Shown here in pieces: positions 16,881 to 25,253 of a stretch of DNA of 64,000 bases. Every line of letters begins with the position of its first letter. Position 1 is the stretch's first letter. The notes under the pieces are model-generated. The model was not told the DNA's origin. It saw nothing but the letters and a program-made list of their open reading frames with translations, and searched no databases. Source of the DNA: Lacisediminihabitans sp040549525 (lineage in GTDB: Bacteria; Actinomycetota; Actinomycetes; Actinomycetales; Microbacteriaceae); contig NZ_JBEPTM010000002.1 in assembly GCF_040549525.1 (NCBI RefSeq), positions 186,001 through 250,000 on the forward strand, read 5' to 3'. The position numbers were made by a program, and so were the translations under genes.

Positions 16881-17177
16881 CTAGTGCGTGACGACCGCGA
16901 GCACGTCGCGAGCCGACAGCACGAGCAGGTCTTCCCCGCCGTACTTGACCTCGGTTCCACCGTACTTGGAGTAGATGACCTTGTCGCCGACGGCGATGTC
17001 GAGGGGGATGCGGTTGCCGTTGTCGTCGATGCGACCCGGTCCGACAGCGACGACCTCGCCCTCCTGGGGCTTCTCCTTCGCGGTGTCCGGGATGACGAGA
17101 CCGGACGCAGTGGTCTGCTCGGCTTCGACCTGCTTGATGACAATGCGATCTTCGAGCGGCTTGATGGAGACTGCCAC
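16881..17177 (-). CDS. groES: Co-chaperonin GroES
   Basis: 98 residues, exactly the usual length, from a GTG at 17177 (VAVSIKPLEDRIVIKQVEAE) with ribosome site AAAGAGG 6-7 bases upstream. The upstream extension in frame crosses the CIRCE operators and is not coding. GroES caps the GroEL ring during protein folding in the cytoplasm. The mobile loop TTASGLVIPDTAKEKPQEG and C-terminal domain are intact. groEL is not next to it; a strong terminator follows, so groES is monocistronic here. Confidence 0.96.
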   Translation of the reverse strand: MAVSIKPLEDRIVIKQVEAEQTTASGLVIPDTAKEKPQEGEVVAVGPGRIDDNGNRIPLDIAVGDKVIYSKYGGTEVKYGGEDLLVLSARDVLAVVTH

Positions 17178-17217
17178 GGTTGACCTCTTTCTTGGAAGTA
17201 CTTCGAAATCTGGAGGG

Positions 17218-17244
17218 TTAGCACCCTCCTGAGGAGAGTGCCAG
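17218..17244 (-). promoter_or_regulatory. CIRCE operator, proximal copy
   Basis: TTAGCACCC, 9 bases, GAGTGCCAG. It matches the HrcA-binding consensus TTAGCACTC-N9-GAGTGCTAA at most positions and lies 41 bp before the groES GTG. Confidence 0.85.
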
Positions 17245-17262
17245 ATGTAGCTTAGCCGCGCG

Positions 17263-17289
17263 TTAGCACTCCTGCAAGGTGAGTGCCAA
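17263..17289 (-). promoter_or_regulatory. CIRCE operator, distal copy
   Basis: TTAGCACTC, 9 bases, GAGTGCCAA, a close match to the HrcA operator. It is 18 bp from the proximal copy and ends 24 bp before the divergent methyltransferase gene. Confidence 0.92.
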
Positions 17290-17313
17290 TCCACGGCTTG
17301 GTACGGTGGGTCG

Positions 17314-18513
17314 ATGGATTCCTCAGAGCTCGTCGAACTGCTCTCCGGCGACGGCCTGAGGCTCCTGGATTCGCTGCCAGAATGGCAGTCGAACTCGGAT
17401 GTGCTGAAGACGGTGAACGACCTCCGCCGCGCCGGTCACTCCCCCGGCCTCGTCGCAGCGGTGCTCAGCCAGTCGAAGCTACGCGCAAAGGCAAAGGCCA
17501 AGTTCGGGCCCTTCGCCGGGCGGATGCTCTTCACCGAGGCCGGGCTCGAGCAGTCGACCCGGCTGCGCGTAGCCGCCCTTCATGCGGGTCGGTTCCAGGC
17601 CGCAGGACTCCTGCGCATCGCCGACCTGGGCAGCGGGATCGGGGGCGACGCGCTCGCTCTCGCCTCGCTGGATCTCGAAGTGACCGCCGTCGAACTCGAC
17701 GAGGTGACCGCGGCGATCGCGGCCTACAACCTCGCGCTCTGGCCGAATGCCACCGTCGAGCACGCCGACGTCACCACCTTCGATCTCGAGGGCTTCGACG
17801 GGGTCTACCTCGACCCCGCCCGACGCACCGCCGGCCACCAGAACACCTCGCGCCTCTCGGACCCGGCCGACTATTCGCCGACGCTCGATTTCGCCTTCGG
17901 TATCGCCGACCGACTGCCCACCGGAATCAAACTCGGACCCGGGATCGACCGCGACCTCATCCCGGCGGAGGCCGAGGCGCAGTGGGTGTCCGTTGATCGC
18001 GACGTGGTCGAGCTCGGGCTCTGGTTCGGCAGCCTCGCGCGCCCGGGCATCCGCCGCTCCGCGCTCGTGATCGGGGAGCACGGCACCGCGGAGCTCGCCT
18101 CCACCGGCGACAGCACGGATGTCGAGACCGGCACGCTCGGCAGCTACCTGTACGAGCCCGACGGGGCGGTCATCCGCTCCCGACTGATCGGCGATCTGGG
18201 CCGGCGCATCGGGGCGACGATGCTGAGCGACGGCATCGCCTACCTCACCTCTGACACCGCCATCGAGACGCCTTTTGCCGCGTGCTTCCGTGTGGTCGAG
18301 ACCTTTGCGCTCGACGAACGTCGGCTGAAGAAGGAGCTGGCGGCACGGGGCATCGGTTCGCTCGAGATCAAGAAGCGCGGAGTGGATGTCGATCCCGCGG
18401 CTTTCCGGCGCAAGCTCTCGCTCCACGGCCCGCGGTCCGCGACGCTGGTGCTCACCCGCGTCGCGGGTCGACACACCGCACTCCTGTGCGAGCGAGTCAC
18501 CTTCCGCTCCTGA
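17314..18513 (+). CDS. THUMP-like domain class I SAM methyltransferase
   Basis: 399 residues on the plus strand. The Rossmann-fold motif I is IADLGSGIGGDALAL near residues 101-116, with acidic motif II VTAVELDE after it and motif IV region VYLDPARRTAG near 168. The C-terminal 75 residues resemble the THUMP-like domain of actinobacterial proteins annotated as methyltransferases. An RNA substrate is probable from the THUMP relation but not shown. It is transcribed divergently from groES, and the distal CIRCE lies only 24 bp upstream, so HrcA could influence it as well. Confidence 0.82.
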   Translation: MDSSELVELLSGDGLRLLDSLPEWQSNSDVLKTVNDLRRAGHSPGLVAAVLSQSKLRAKAKAKFGPFAGRMLFTEAGLEQSTRLRVAALHAGRFQAAGLLRIADLGSGIGGDALALASLDLEVTAVELDEVTAAIAAYNLALWPNATVEHADVTTFDLEGFDGVYLDPARRTAGHQNTSRLSDPADYSPTLDFAFGIADRLPTGIKLGPGIDRDLIPAEAEAQWVSVDRDVVELGLWFGSLARPGIRRSALVIGEHGTAELASTGDSTDVETGTLGSYLYEPDGAVIRSRLIGDLGRRIGATMLSDGIAYLTSDTAIETPFAACFRVVETFALDERRLKKELAARGIGSLEIKKRGVDVDPAAFRRKLSLHGPRSATLVLTRVAGRHTALLCERVTFRS

Positions 18514-18550
18514 GCCGTCGGGCTGCCGGCACCGGGGAGGGAAAGCGACG

Positions 18551-18582
18551 AAGGGCCCGTCTCCCGGAGGAGACGGGCCCTC
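18551..18582. terminator. Bidirectional terminator
   Basis: Perfect 12-bp stem GGGCCCGTCTCC / GGAGACGGGCCC with the loop CGGA, extended by one A-T pair. It lies between the convergent methyltransferase and small membrane protein genes, 38 bp and 21 bp from their stops. Confidence 0.85.
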
Positions 18583-18602
18583 ATCGGTCGAAACCGAGGC
18601 GA

Positions 18603-19055
18603 CTAGTAGTTGTTCGAGTTGAACGCGCCGTTGGCTCCGCCGATGGCGAAGAGGGCGATCCAGCCGATCAGGGCGATGATCGCAATGACCAGGCCGGCGA
18701 TTCCGGTGATGATCGCGGTCATCCAGAATCCCTTGGCCTGCACACCTTCGCGTTTGCGACCGAGGATTCCGAGCACCAGCGCGGCGCCGGGGATGAAGAG
18801 CTGCAGCACCGATCCGACGATCGGGATGAAAACGACCCAGAAACCGAGAAGGCCGACGATTCCCGCGATCATTCCGATGAGGCTGAGGGTCTTCTTGGGG
18901 CCGACGACACCCGTAGCGGCATAGGCGGGAGGGGCAGTCGTGTAGCCGTCCCCGGCCGGAGGAGCCGGCGGCATCACCGGAGGCGCGACGGGCGGAGTCA
19001 CGGGCGAGGCTGGCGGCGGTACCGGCGGCACGGCACCGTTGTCGGGGTCAGTCAT
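18603..19055 (-). CDS. Small Pro-rich membrane protein (DUF4190-like)
   Basis: 150 residues from the ATG at 19055, which has ribosome site AAGGAGC. The first 55 residues are a Pro/Ala/Val-rich cytoplasmic lead (PPVPPPASPVTPP). Residues about 58-105 and 118-142 hold hydrophobic segments (LIGMIAGIVGLLGFWVVFIP and ITGIAGLVIAIIALIGWIAL). The pattern matches DUF4190-type proteins, whose function is unknown. The tail ends in NSNNY. It stands alone between two terminators. Confidence 0.7.
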   Translation of the reverse strand: MTDPDNGAVPPVPPPASPVTPPVAPPVMPPAPPAGDGYTTAPPAYAATGVVGPKKTLSLIGMIAGIVGLLGFWVVFIPIVGSVLQLFIPGAALVLGILGRKREGVQAKGFWMTAIITGIAGLVIAIIALIGWIALFAIGGANGAFNSNNY

Positions 19056-19127
19056 GGTTGCTCCTTTGAGAACGTTGTCGGTGTCAGGCGATTCACAGCA
19101 TTTCACCGCAGTGGTGGCATGTCAAAC

Positions 19128-19150
19128 AGCACGCCGGTGACCCCGGTGCT
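19128..19150 (-). terminator. Putative terminator after tsaD
   Basis: On the minus strand AGCACCGG and CCGGCGTGCT form a stem with a one-base bulge around GGTCA, followed by TGTTTG. It begins 5 bp after the tsaD stop. Confidence 0.6.
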
Positions 19151-19154
19151 CGAG

Positions 19155-20207
19155 TCAGGCTTGGATGACCGTGACCGGCAGGGTGGAGTCGGCCCCGAAC
19201 GACAGGGCGGACGGTCCGTGGCCGGCCTCGATCAGCCTCGCCGCAATGGCCGCGATCATCGCTCCGTTATCGGTGCAGAGGGCCAGCGGGGGGATCCGCA
19301 GCTCGATTCCCGCAGCCGCGCAGCGCTCCGCCGCGACCTCCCGCACCCGGGCATTGGCGACGACTCCGCCGCCGAGCAGCAACCGCGGTACGCCGAGGTC
19401 CCGGCATGCCGCGACCGCCTTCGTGAGCAGCACATCGGTGACCGCCTCTCGGAAGCTCGCCGCGACATCCGCCACCGGCACCTCTTCGCCCGCGTCACGC
19501 TTCTGCTCGACCCAGCGCGCCACGGCGGTCTTGAGCCCCGAGAAGGAGAAGTCGTAGCGATGCTTCGCCATGTCTTTGGGTTGACTGAGCCCGCGCGGGA
19601 AACGGATCGCCTTGGGGTCACCGCCCACCGCAACCCGGTCGATCTGCGGGCCACCGGGATAGGGCAGCCCGAGCAGACGAGCCACCTTGTCGAACGCCTC
19701 GCCGGCGGCATCGTCGATCGTCTCACCGAGCAGTTCGACATCGGAGATCAGGTCGCGCACGTGCAACAACGACGTGTGACCGCCCGACACCAGCAGGGCG
19801 ATGGTCGGAAGTTCGATGTCGGTGCCGTCGTCTCTCAGAACATCGGCACCCACATGCCCAACGAGGTGGTTGATGGCGTAGAGCGGCTTGTCGAGGGCGA
19901 CGGCGAGCGCCTTTGCCGCCCCGACACCCACCATGAGGGCACCGGAGAGGCCCGGTCCGCTGGTAACGGCGATGGCATCGAGCTCGGCGAGCGTCACTCG
20001 GGCCTCGGCGAGCGCCGCCGTCAGGGCCGGAGTGAGCGCCTCGAGGTGGGCACGGGCGGCGATCTCGGGCACGACTCCCCCGTAGCGGGCGTGCTCGTCC
20101 ATCGAGGAGGCGATCACGTTGGCGAGCAGGGTCGTGCCGCGGACGATGCCGATCCCGGTCTCATCACAGCTCGTCTCGATGCCCAGCACGAGAGGGCCGC
20201 CGGTCAC
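19155..20207 (-). CDS. tsaD: tRNA N6-adenosine threonylcarbamoyltransferase TsaD
   Basis: 350 residues from GTG at 20207, whose GTGA overlaps the rimI stop. It transfers the threonylcarbamoyl group to A37 of ANN-decoding tRNAs, working with TsaB and TsaE. The start VLGIETSCDETGIGIV, the metal-binding NHLVGHVGA histidines and SGGHTSLL are all present, as is GPGLSGALMVG. The longer open frame upstream is the antisense of rimI in composition. tsaD, tsaB and tsaE are all in one unit here, so the whole TsaBDE complex is made together. Confidence 0.96.
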   Translation of the reverse strand: MTGGPLVLGIETSCDETGIGIVRGTTLLANVIASSMDEHARYGGVVPEIAARAHLEALTPALTAALAEARVTLAELDAIAVTSGPGLSGALMVGVGAAKALAVALDKPLYAINHLVGHVGADVLRDDGTDIELPTIALLVSGGHTSLLHVRDLISDVELLGETIDDAAGEAFDKVARLLGLPYPGGPQIDRVAVGGDPKAIRFPRGLSQPKDMAKHRYDFSFSGLKTAVARWVEQKRDAGEEVPVADVAASFREAVTDVLLTKAVAACRDLGVPRLLLGGGVVANARVREVAAERCAAAGIELRIPPLALCTDNGAMIAAIAARLIEAGHGPSALSFGADSTLPVTVIQA

Positions 20208-20695
20208 TGCCCTACCGCCGGTCGGGTGACGGGCTCTGGCACGTCGAGCCGCATCACGATCGCATCCACGCCATCCGGCTGGTAGTAGCCCACCCGCACC
20301 GCGATCTCCTCGAATCCGAGACTGTCGTAGAGGCGTTTGGGACCGGGATTGTCTGCGCGCACCTCGAGGAACACTTCTTTCGCGCCGCGCTTGCGTGCCT
20401 CGCCGATCAGCGCGTTCATCAGCGCTCGACCGAGCCCTCCCCGGCGCGCGGTCTCTGCCACCGCTATGGTCTGGATGTCCCCCTCGAGGGCCCCACGGGG
20501 GGCGAACAGCCCGGCGTAACCGTCGAGCTCCCCCGGGAATCCCAGCCTGTCGGCCACGAGGTAATAGCACTGCGGATTGCGCAGATCGCTGAGCATCGCG
20601 TCACTCGACCAGGCGTCGGTGCCGAACGTGCCGGTCTCGAGCTCCATGATGCGGGCGAGGTCTTCCGTCGTGGCGACCCGCAGTTGCCAGCTCAC
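20204..20695 (-). CDS. rimI: Ribosomal-protein-alanine N-acetyltransferase RimI family
   Basis: 163 residues, GTG start right after the tsaB TGA. A single GNAT domain: acetyl-CoA loop ETARRGGLGRALMNALIGEA at about residues 88-107 and LEVRADNPGPKRLYDSLGF further on. It acetylates N-termini, classically of S18. It is placed between tsaB and tsaD, the standard actinobacterial order, and is sometimes fused to tsaD elsewhere. Here the two are separate but overlap by 4 bp. Confidence 0.92.
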   Translation of the reverse strand: MSWQLRVATTEDLARIMELETGTFGTDAWSSDAMLSDLRNPQCYYLVADRLGFPGELDGYAGLFAPRGALEGDIQTIAVAETARRGGLGRALMNALIGEARKRGAKEVFLEVRADNPGPKRLYDSLGFEEIAVRVGYYQPDGVDAIVMRLDVPEPVTRPAVGQ

Positions 20696-21328
20696 TCAGC
20701 TCACCCGCTTCGGACCGGCCGAGACCGTGGCATCCGGCGCCCGCAGGTAGAGCGCCTCAGCACCGGCGAAGGCACGCTTGTGCAGGAACAGGCCCTCGGC
20801 GAGCAGGCCGGCGGATGCCGCGGAGACCTCGGCCGCATCGATCCGCTCGTAGTCCTCATAGTCCTCCACCGCCAGGGACAGCTCGTCGGGGCGGCACAGT
20901 CCCGGACTCTGCGCGCGCACCGGGAGTCCCACCGAATCGACGCCGGAGTATGCGGAGAAGTAGACCTCGCGTCGACGGGCGTCCGTGACGACGAGAAGCG
21001 GGCCCGTATTGCCCGCCGCGAAGTGACCCCAGGCGACCGCATCGTGGCTCACCACCCGCACGAGCGGACGGGACGCCCCGAAGGCGAAAGCCTGGGCGGC
21101 GGCGATCCCCACCCGCAGGCCGGTGAACGGACCGGGTCCCATGCCGGCGGTGACTCCGGAGAGCTGGTCGATCGCAATGCCGGACCGCTCGATCGCGAAC
21201 AGGATCGCTTCGCCGATCACTTCGGCATGGCGCCGGGTGTCGGACTCGTTGACTTCCGAGAGGATGCCCCGGTCCCGGTCGACCACGGCGACACTCGTGC
21301 CGGCGGAGGTGTCGATGGCGAGCAGCAT
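20696..21328 (-). CDS. tsaB: tRNA threonylcarbamoyladenosine biosynthesis protein TsaB
   Basis: 210 residues, an inactive ASKHA-fold paralogue of TsaD that scaffolds the t6A complex. Start MLLAIDTSAGTSVAVVDRDR and GMGPGPFTGLRVGIAAAQAF are diagnostic. The metal-binding histidines of TsaD are absent, as expected for TsaB. Its ATG shares a base with the tsaE TGA (TGATG), and its stop abuts rimI, so it is translationally coupled on both sides. Confidence 0.94.
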   Translation of the reverse strand: MLLAIDTSAGTSVAVVDRDRGILSEVNESDTRRHAEVIGEAILFAIERSGIAIDQLSGVTAGMGPGPFTGLRVGIAAAQAFAFGASRPLVRVVSHDAVAWGHFAAGNTGPLLVVTDARRREVYFSAYSGVDSVGLPVRAQSPGLCRPDELSLAVEDYEDYERIDAAEVSAASAGLLAEGLFLHKRAFAGAEALYLRAPDATVSAGPKRVS

Positions 21329-21807
21329 CAGTCCAGCCTAAGGTCGCGCCAGCGCGCACCGTGGCCGGTGATGGTGACGATCCGCGGCTCCACCGGTTCG
21401 TCCCCGTCCGCGACCCCGGCACCCGCGCCGGTCGGCCGGCGGATGTCGATCTCGATCCAGTGTTCGGCGACGCCGTCCAGCATCCCGGCCGCCCATTCGA
21501 CCACCACGATCGACGCCGACCAGTCGATGTCGAGATCATCGAGCTCGGCCGCGCTTCCGAGCCGGTAGGCGTCCACGTGCACGAGGGGGGCGCCTTCGAC
21601 GAGCCGCCGATGCGTGCGAGCGAGCACGAAGGTGGGACTCGTCACCGATCCCCGCACACCGAGCTGTTCGCCGAGACCGCGGGTGAAGGTGGTCTTCCCC
21701 GCCCCCAATTCGCCGTTGAGCGCAACCAGGTCGCCGGCCTTCAGCTCGAGCGCGAGACGGGCCCCGAGCTCGGCCATGTGTTGCGGGGTATCAATCTCTA
21801 GCTGCAT
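21328..21807 (-). CDS. tsaE: tRNA threonylcarbamoyladenosine biosynthesis ATPase TsaE
   Basis: 159 residues from the ATG at 21807 (MQLEIDTPQHMAELGARLAL). The frame is open upstream but lies over alr. Walker A is GELGAGKTTF near residues 32-41 and the family segment TSPTFVLARTH follows; VHVDAYRLGS and VVVEWAAGM complete the pattern. TsaE hydrolyses ATP to reset TsaBD. It overlaps alr by 17 bp. The tail beyond residue 125 is variable and rich in Gly/Asp. Confidence 0.93.
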   Translation of the reverse strand: MQLEIDTPQHMAELGARLALELKAGDLVALNGELGAGKTTFTRGLGEQLGVRGSVTSPTFVLARTHRRLVEGAPLVHVDAYRLGSAAELDDLDIDWSASIVVVEWAAGMLDGVAEHWIEIDIRRPTGAGAGVADGDEPVEPRIVTITGHGARWRDLRLD

Positions 21808-22900
21808 AGGTCCACTCGATCCGGCCGCCGAGGCGCGTGACGATCTCATAGTTGATGGTGTCGGCGGCTCGTGCCCAGTCGTCCACGGACGGCACCCCGA
21901 TCCCGGGATCCCCGAACAGCACCGCGCGGTCGCCCACCGCGACCTCGTCGTCGCCCACGTCCACCACGAACTGGTCCATCGCGACGCGGCCGGCGATCCG
22001 GTAGTGGCGACCGTTGATGGACACCGGTCCGCGCCCCGATGCCTGGCGAGGGATGCCGTCGCCGTACCCGAGGGGCACGAGCGCAAGGCTCGTCTCGACG
22101 GGCGTGCGGTAGTCGAAGCCGTAGGACACGCCGGTCCCCGCCGGCGCGCGCTTCACGGAGACGATGCTCGCGCTCAATTCGAGCGCGGGACGGAGCCCGA
22201 GGTCGGCGGAGCTCACGTCGTCGAAGGGCGAAAGGCCGTAGGTGCCGATTCCCACCCGCACCAGGCCGAATCTCGCGGAGGGCACCCTGAGCGCTCCGGC
22301 GGTCGCGGCGAGATGGCGCAGTTCGGGAGTAAGCCCTGCCGACAGCGCATCGGCGATCGCCCGCTCGAAGGCCGCGACCTGGGCGAGATCCTCACCCTCT
22401 CCGGCATTGGCGAGGTGACTCCAGAGCCCGCGCACCCTCACCCGCCCGGCGCGCTCGTGCTCGGCGGCCGCCTCGAACAGCGCCCGCCAGTCGGACTCCA
22501 CGGCGCCGTTGCGACCAAGGCCGGTGTCTACCTTGAGCTGCACGGAGGCCGTGCCCGCGGCATCCGCCACCCGGTCGAGCTGCTGGAGGTAGTGCACACC
22601 GAGGTCGATGTCTGCGGCGATGGCGTCGTCGAAACCGGCTTCGGGGCCGTGCAACCAGGCGAGGATCGGCGCATCGATGCCCGCCGCGCGCAACTCGAGA
22701 GCCTCGGGGATATCCACGACACCGAGCCAGTCCGTGCCTGCGGCGACCGCCGCCCGTGCGACGGCCACGGCGCCGTGGCCGTAGGCGCGCGACTTGACGA
22801 CCGTCATGAGCCGCGTGTCCCCGATGCTTCCGCGCAGCACGCGGATGTTGTGGGCCACCGCGTCGAGATCGACGCGCGCCTCGCGAAGCGGCCGACTCAT
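21791..22900 (-). CDS. alr: Alanine racemase
   Basis: 369 residues from the ATG at 22900, which overlaps acpS by 4 bp. It makes D-alanine for peptidoglycan with PLP. The PLP-lysine segment reads VVKSRAYGHGA (usual VKADAYGHG), so Ser-Arg stands in place of the common Ala-Asp/Asn pair, but the lysine, tyrosine and histidine are present. The C-terminal catalytic tyrosine region GVSYGFDYRTP and the end GGRIEWTY are typical. Length is normal. Confidence 0.94.
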   Translation of the reverse strand: MSRPLREARVDLDAVAHNIRVLRGSIGDTRLMTVVKSRAYGHGAVAVARAAVAAGTDWLGVVDIPEALELRAAGIDAPILAWLHGPEAGFDDAIAADIDLGVHYLQQLDRVADAAGTASVQLKVDTGLGRNGAVESDWRALFEAAAEHERAGRVRVRGLWSHLANAGEGEDLAQVAAFERAIADALSAGLTPELRHLAATAGALRVPSARFGLVRVGIGTYGLSPFDDVSSADLGLRPALELSASIVSVKRAPAGTGVSYGFDYRTPVETSLALVPLGYGDGIPRQASGRGPVSINGRHYRIAGRVAMDQFVVDVGDDEVAVGDRAVLFGDPGIGVPSVDDWARAADTINYEIVTRLGGRIEWTYAARD

Positions 22901-23274
22901 GACGCGCCCGAACCCTCGGCGATCACGTAGGCGATCGCGACCCCGGCATCGTGGCTCATCGACAGGTGGATGGCGGAGATCCCCCGCGCCGCGACGATGT
23001 CGGCGAGAGAGTTGTAGACCTCGATGGAGGGATTGCGAAGGCCATCCGAGACGACGGCCATGTCGTGCCAGCGCACCCCGGTGGAATCGCCGATCGCCTT
23101 GATGACGGCCTCCTTCGCCGCGAACCGTGCGGCCATGGAGCTGAGCGACCTCCTGGACTCCCCGTCCCACTGTTCGCTCTCGGCGAACAAGCGGGTGAGG
23201 ACCCCCGGTGTTCGGGTGGTGGCGCGCTCGAAACGGGCGAGATCGACGACATCCACACCGATGCCGATGATCAT
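22897..23274 (-). CDS. acpS: Holo-[acyl-carrier-protein] synthase
   Basis: 125 residues. It attaches the 4'-phosphopantetheine arm of CoA to acyl carrier proteins. The Mg2+-binding start GIGVDVVDLARFER and the second motif ARFAAKEAVIKAIGD are both intact, and LSMSHDAGVAIAYVIAE closes the fold. Ribosome site AAGGAGGC lies directly upstream of the ATG. It is 44 bp after glmS and overlaps alr by ATGA, starting the compact acpS-alr-tsaEB-rimI-tsaD run. Confidence 0.94.
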   Translation of the reverse strand: MIIGIGVDVVDLARFERATTRTPGVLTRLFAESEQWDGESRRSLSSMAARFAAKEAVIKAIGDSTGVRWHDMAVVSDGLRNPSIEVYNSLADIVAARGISAIHLSMSHDAGVAIAYVIAEGSGAS

Positions 23275-23293
23275 TCCGATGCCTCCTTGGTGT

Positions 23294-23328
23294 TACTCGA
23301 CCGCGCTACTCGGCCGCGCTACTCGACC
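23294..23328. repeat. 13-bp tandem repeat across the glmS stop codon
   Basis: TACTCGACCGCGC, TACTCGGCCGCGC and a partial TACTCGACC follow each other without spacing. The glmS stop codon (23319-23321) lies at the joint of units two and three. The unit resembles the end of the palindromic repeats at 35484 and 56109. Confidence 0.75.
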
Positions 23329-25175
23329 GTGACCGACTTGGCCAGGTTGCGCGGCTGGTCCACGTCGAGCCCCTTGGCCGCGGCCAGTTCCATCGCGAAG
23401 ATCTGCAGTGGCGCAACGGCAAGCAGCGGCTCGAACAGGGTGGAGGCGAGTGGGATGCGGATCACGGTGTCGGCATAGGGCAGCACCGAGACATCCCCCT
23501 CTTCGGCGATGGCGAGGATGCGAGCACCGCGGGCGCGGATCTCCTGGATGTTCGATACCACCTTGGGATGCAGCGAATCCGTCGCGCGCGGGCTCGGCAC
23601 GATGACGAACACGGGCTGGCCCGGCTCGATGAGCGCGATCGGGCCGTGCTTGAGCTCACCGGCAGCGAAACCCTCCGCATGGATGTAGGCGAGCTCCTTG
23701 AGCTTGAGCGCGCCCTCGAGCGCCACGGGGTATCCCGCGTGACGGCCGAGGAAGAGCACGGAACGGGTGTCCGTCATCCAGCCCGCAAGCTGGGTGATCG
23801 CGTCGTGCTGCTCGAGCACAGTCGCGAGCTGGTCGGGTAACGCCTGGAGCTCCTCGAGCAGGCCAGCGATCTCCACCGCAGAGAGAGTCTGGCGCACGCG
23901 GGCGACGTGCAGGCCGAAGAGATACAGAGCGGCGACCTGGGCGACGAAGGCCTTGGTGGATGCCACGGCCACCTCCGGTCCGGCGTGCGTGTAGATCACG
24001 GCGTCGGATTCACGGGCGATGGTGGCACCCTGGGTGTTGCAGATCGAGAGCGTCTTCGCCCCGGCCGCGACCGCATACTTCACGGCCATCAGGGTGTCCA
24101 TGGTCTCACCGGACTGGCTGATCGACACGACGAGAGTGCGGGCGTCGATCACCGGATCGCGGTAGCGGAACTCGTGCGAGAGTTCGACATCCACCGGGAT
24201 GCGTGCCCACTTCTCGATCGCGTACTTGCCGAGCATCCCGGAATAGTTGGCCGTGCCGCAGCCCAGGATCACGATGCGGTCGATGTCCCGCAGGGCATCG
24301 TCGCCGAGGCTGTCGAGCTCGTGAAGTCGCACCGCTCCGTCGGCGATGCGGCCGAGCAGGGTCTTGGCGATAGCCTCCGGCTCCTCGCTGATCTCCTTGG
24401 CCATGAAGCTCGACCATCCACCCTTCTCGGCGGCAGAGGCATCCCAGGCGATCTCGAATTCTTCGGTCTCGACCGGGTTGCCGAGGAAGTCGGTGACCGT
24501 GACGCTGTCGGCGGTGATGGTGACGAGCTGGTCCTGGCCGATCGCCATGGCGCGACGGGTGTGCTCGACGAAGGCCGCGACATCCGACCCGAGGAAGTTC
24601 TCGCCGTCGCCGAGGCCGATCACCAGGGGCGAGTTCCTTCGGGCGCCGACGACGACTCCGGGCTGGTCTTTGTGGAGCACGAGCAGAGTGAACGCACCGT
24701 GCAGCCGATCGACCACGTTGCGAAGCGCGACGGCGAGATCACCGGTCTTCTCGTACTCGATTCCCACGAGCAGCGCCGCGACCTCGGTATCGGTCTCGCT
24801 GGTGAAGACGGTGTCGGGGTGCGATGCGAGAAGTTCGGCCTTGAGTTCGGCGAAGTTCTCGATGATTCCGTTGTGGATGAGCGCGAGTTTGCCGTCATCC
24901 CCCAGGTGAGGGTGCGCATTCTGGTCGTTGGGGCCACCGTGGGTCGCCCACCGCGTGTGCCCGATGCCGGTGGCGCCGTTCGCCATCTCGCGGCCATCCA
25001 GATCGTCGATGAGTACCTGCAGCTTGCCCGCCCGCTTGCGCGTGTGCAGCACACCCTCTGGGTCGATCACGGCGATGCCCGCCGAGTCGTAGCCGCGGTA
25101 TTCGAGTCGACGAAGGCCCCCCAGCAGTACTTCGATGCTCTGGTTGCTGCCGACGTAGCCCACGATTCCACACAT
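23319..25175 (-). CDS. glmS: Glutamine--fructose-6-phosphate aminotransferase (isomerizing)
   Basis: 618 residues from ATG at 25175. It makes glucosamine 6-phosphate for cell wall synthesis. The N-terminal nucleophile is Cys2 in MCGIVGYVGSNQSIEVLLGG, followed by the class II glutamine amidotransferase domain (to about 235) and two SIS sugar-isomerase domains; the end LAKSVTVE is diagnostic. The open frame extends far upstream over coaA but that part is antisense shadow. It is divergent from coaA (78 bp between starts) and shares a pathway with glmM 2 kb away. Confidence 0.96.
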   Translation of the reverse strand: MCGIVGYVGSNQSIEVLLGGLRRLEYRGYDSAGIAVIDPEGVLHTRKRAGKLQVLIDDLDGREMANGATGIGHTRWATHGGPNDQNAHPHLGDDGKLALIHNGIIENFAELKAELLASHPDTVFTSETDTEVAALLVGIEYEKTGDLAVALRNVVDRLHGAFTLLVLHKDQPGVVVGARRNSPLVIGLGDGENFLGSDVAAFVEHTRRAMAIGQDQLVTITADSVTVTDFLGNPVETEEFEIAWDASAAEKGGWSSFMAKEISEEPEAIAKTLLGRIADGAVRLHELDSLGDDALRDIDRIVILGCGTANYSGMLGKYAIEKWARIPVDVELSHEFRYRDPVIDARTLVVSISQSGETMDTLMAVKYAVAAGAKTLSICNTQGATIARESDAVIYTHAGPEVAVASTKAFVAQVAALYLFGLHVARVRQTLSAVEIAGLLEELQALPDQLATVLEQHDAITQLAGWMTDTRSVLFLGRHAGYPVALEGALKLKELAYIHAEGFAAGELKHGPIALIEPGQPVFVIVPSPRATDSLHPKVVSNIQEIRARGARILAIAEEGDVSVLPYADTVIRIPLASTLFEPLLAVAPLQIFAMELAAAKGLDVDQPRNLAKSVTVE

Positions 25176-25253
25176 GGAGCCGATTTTACGGTACCGGCCG
25201 AGGCATCTCCGCCGGGTCGTCGGCACACCGGGTCTCCGGTAGCCTGAATCCCT

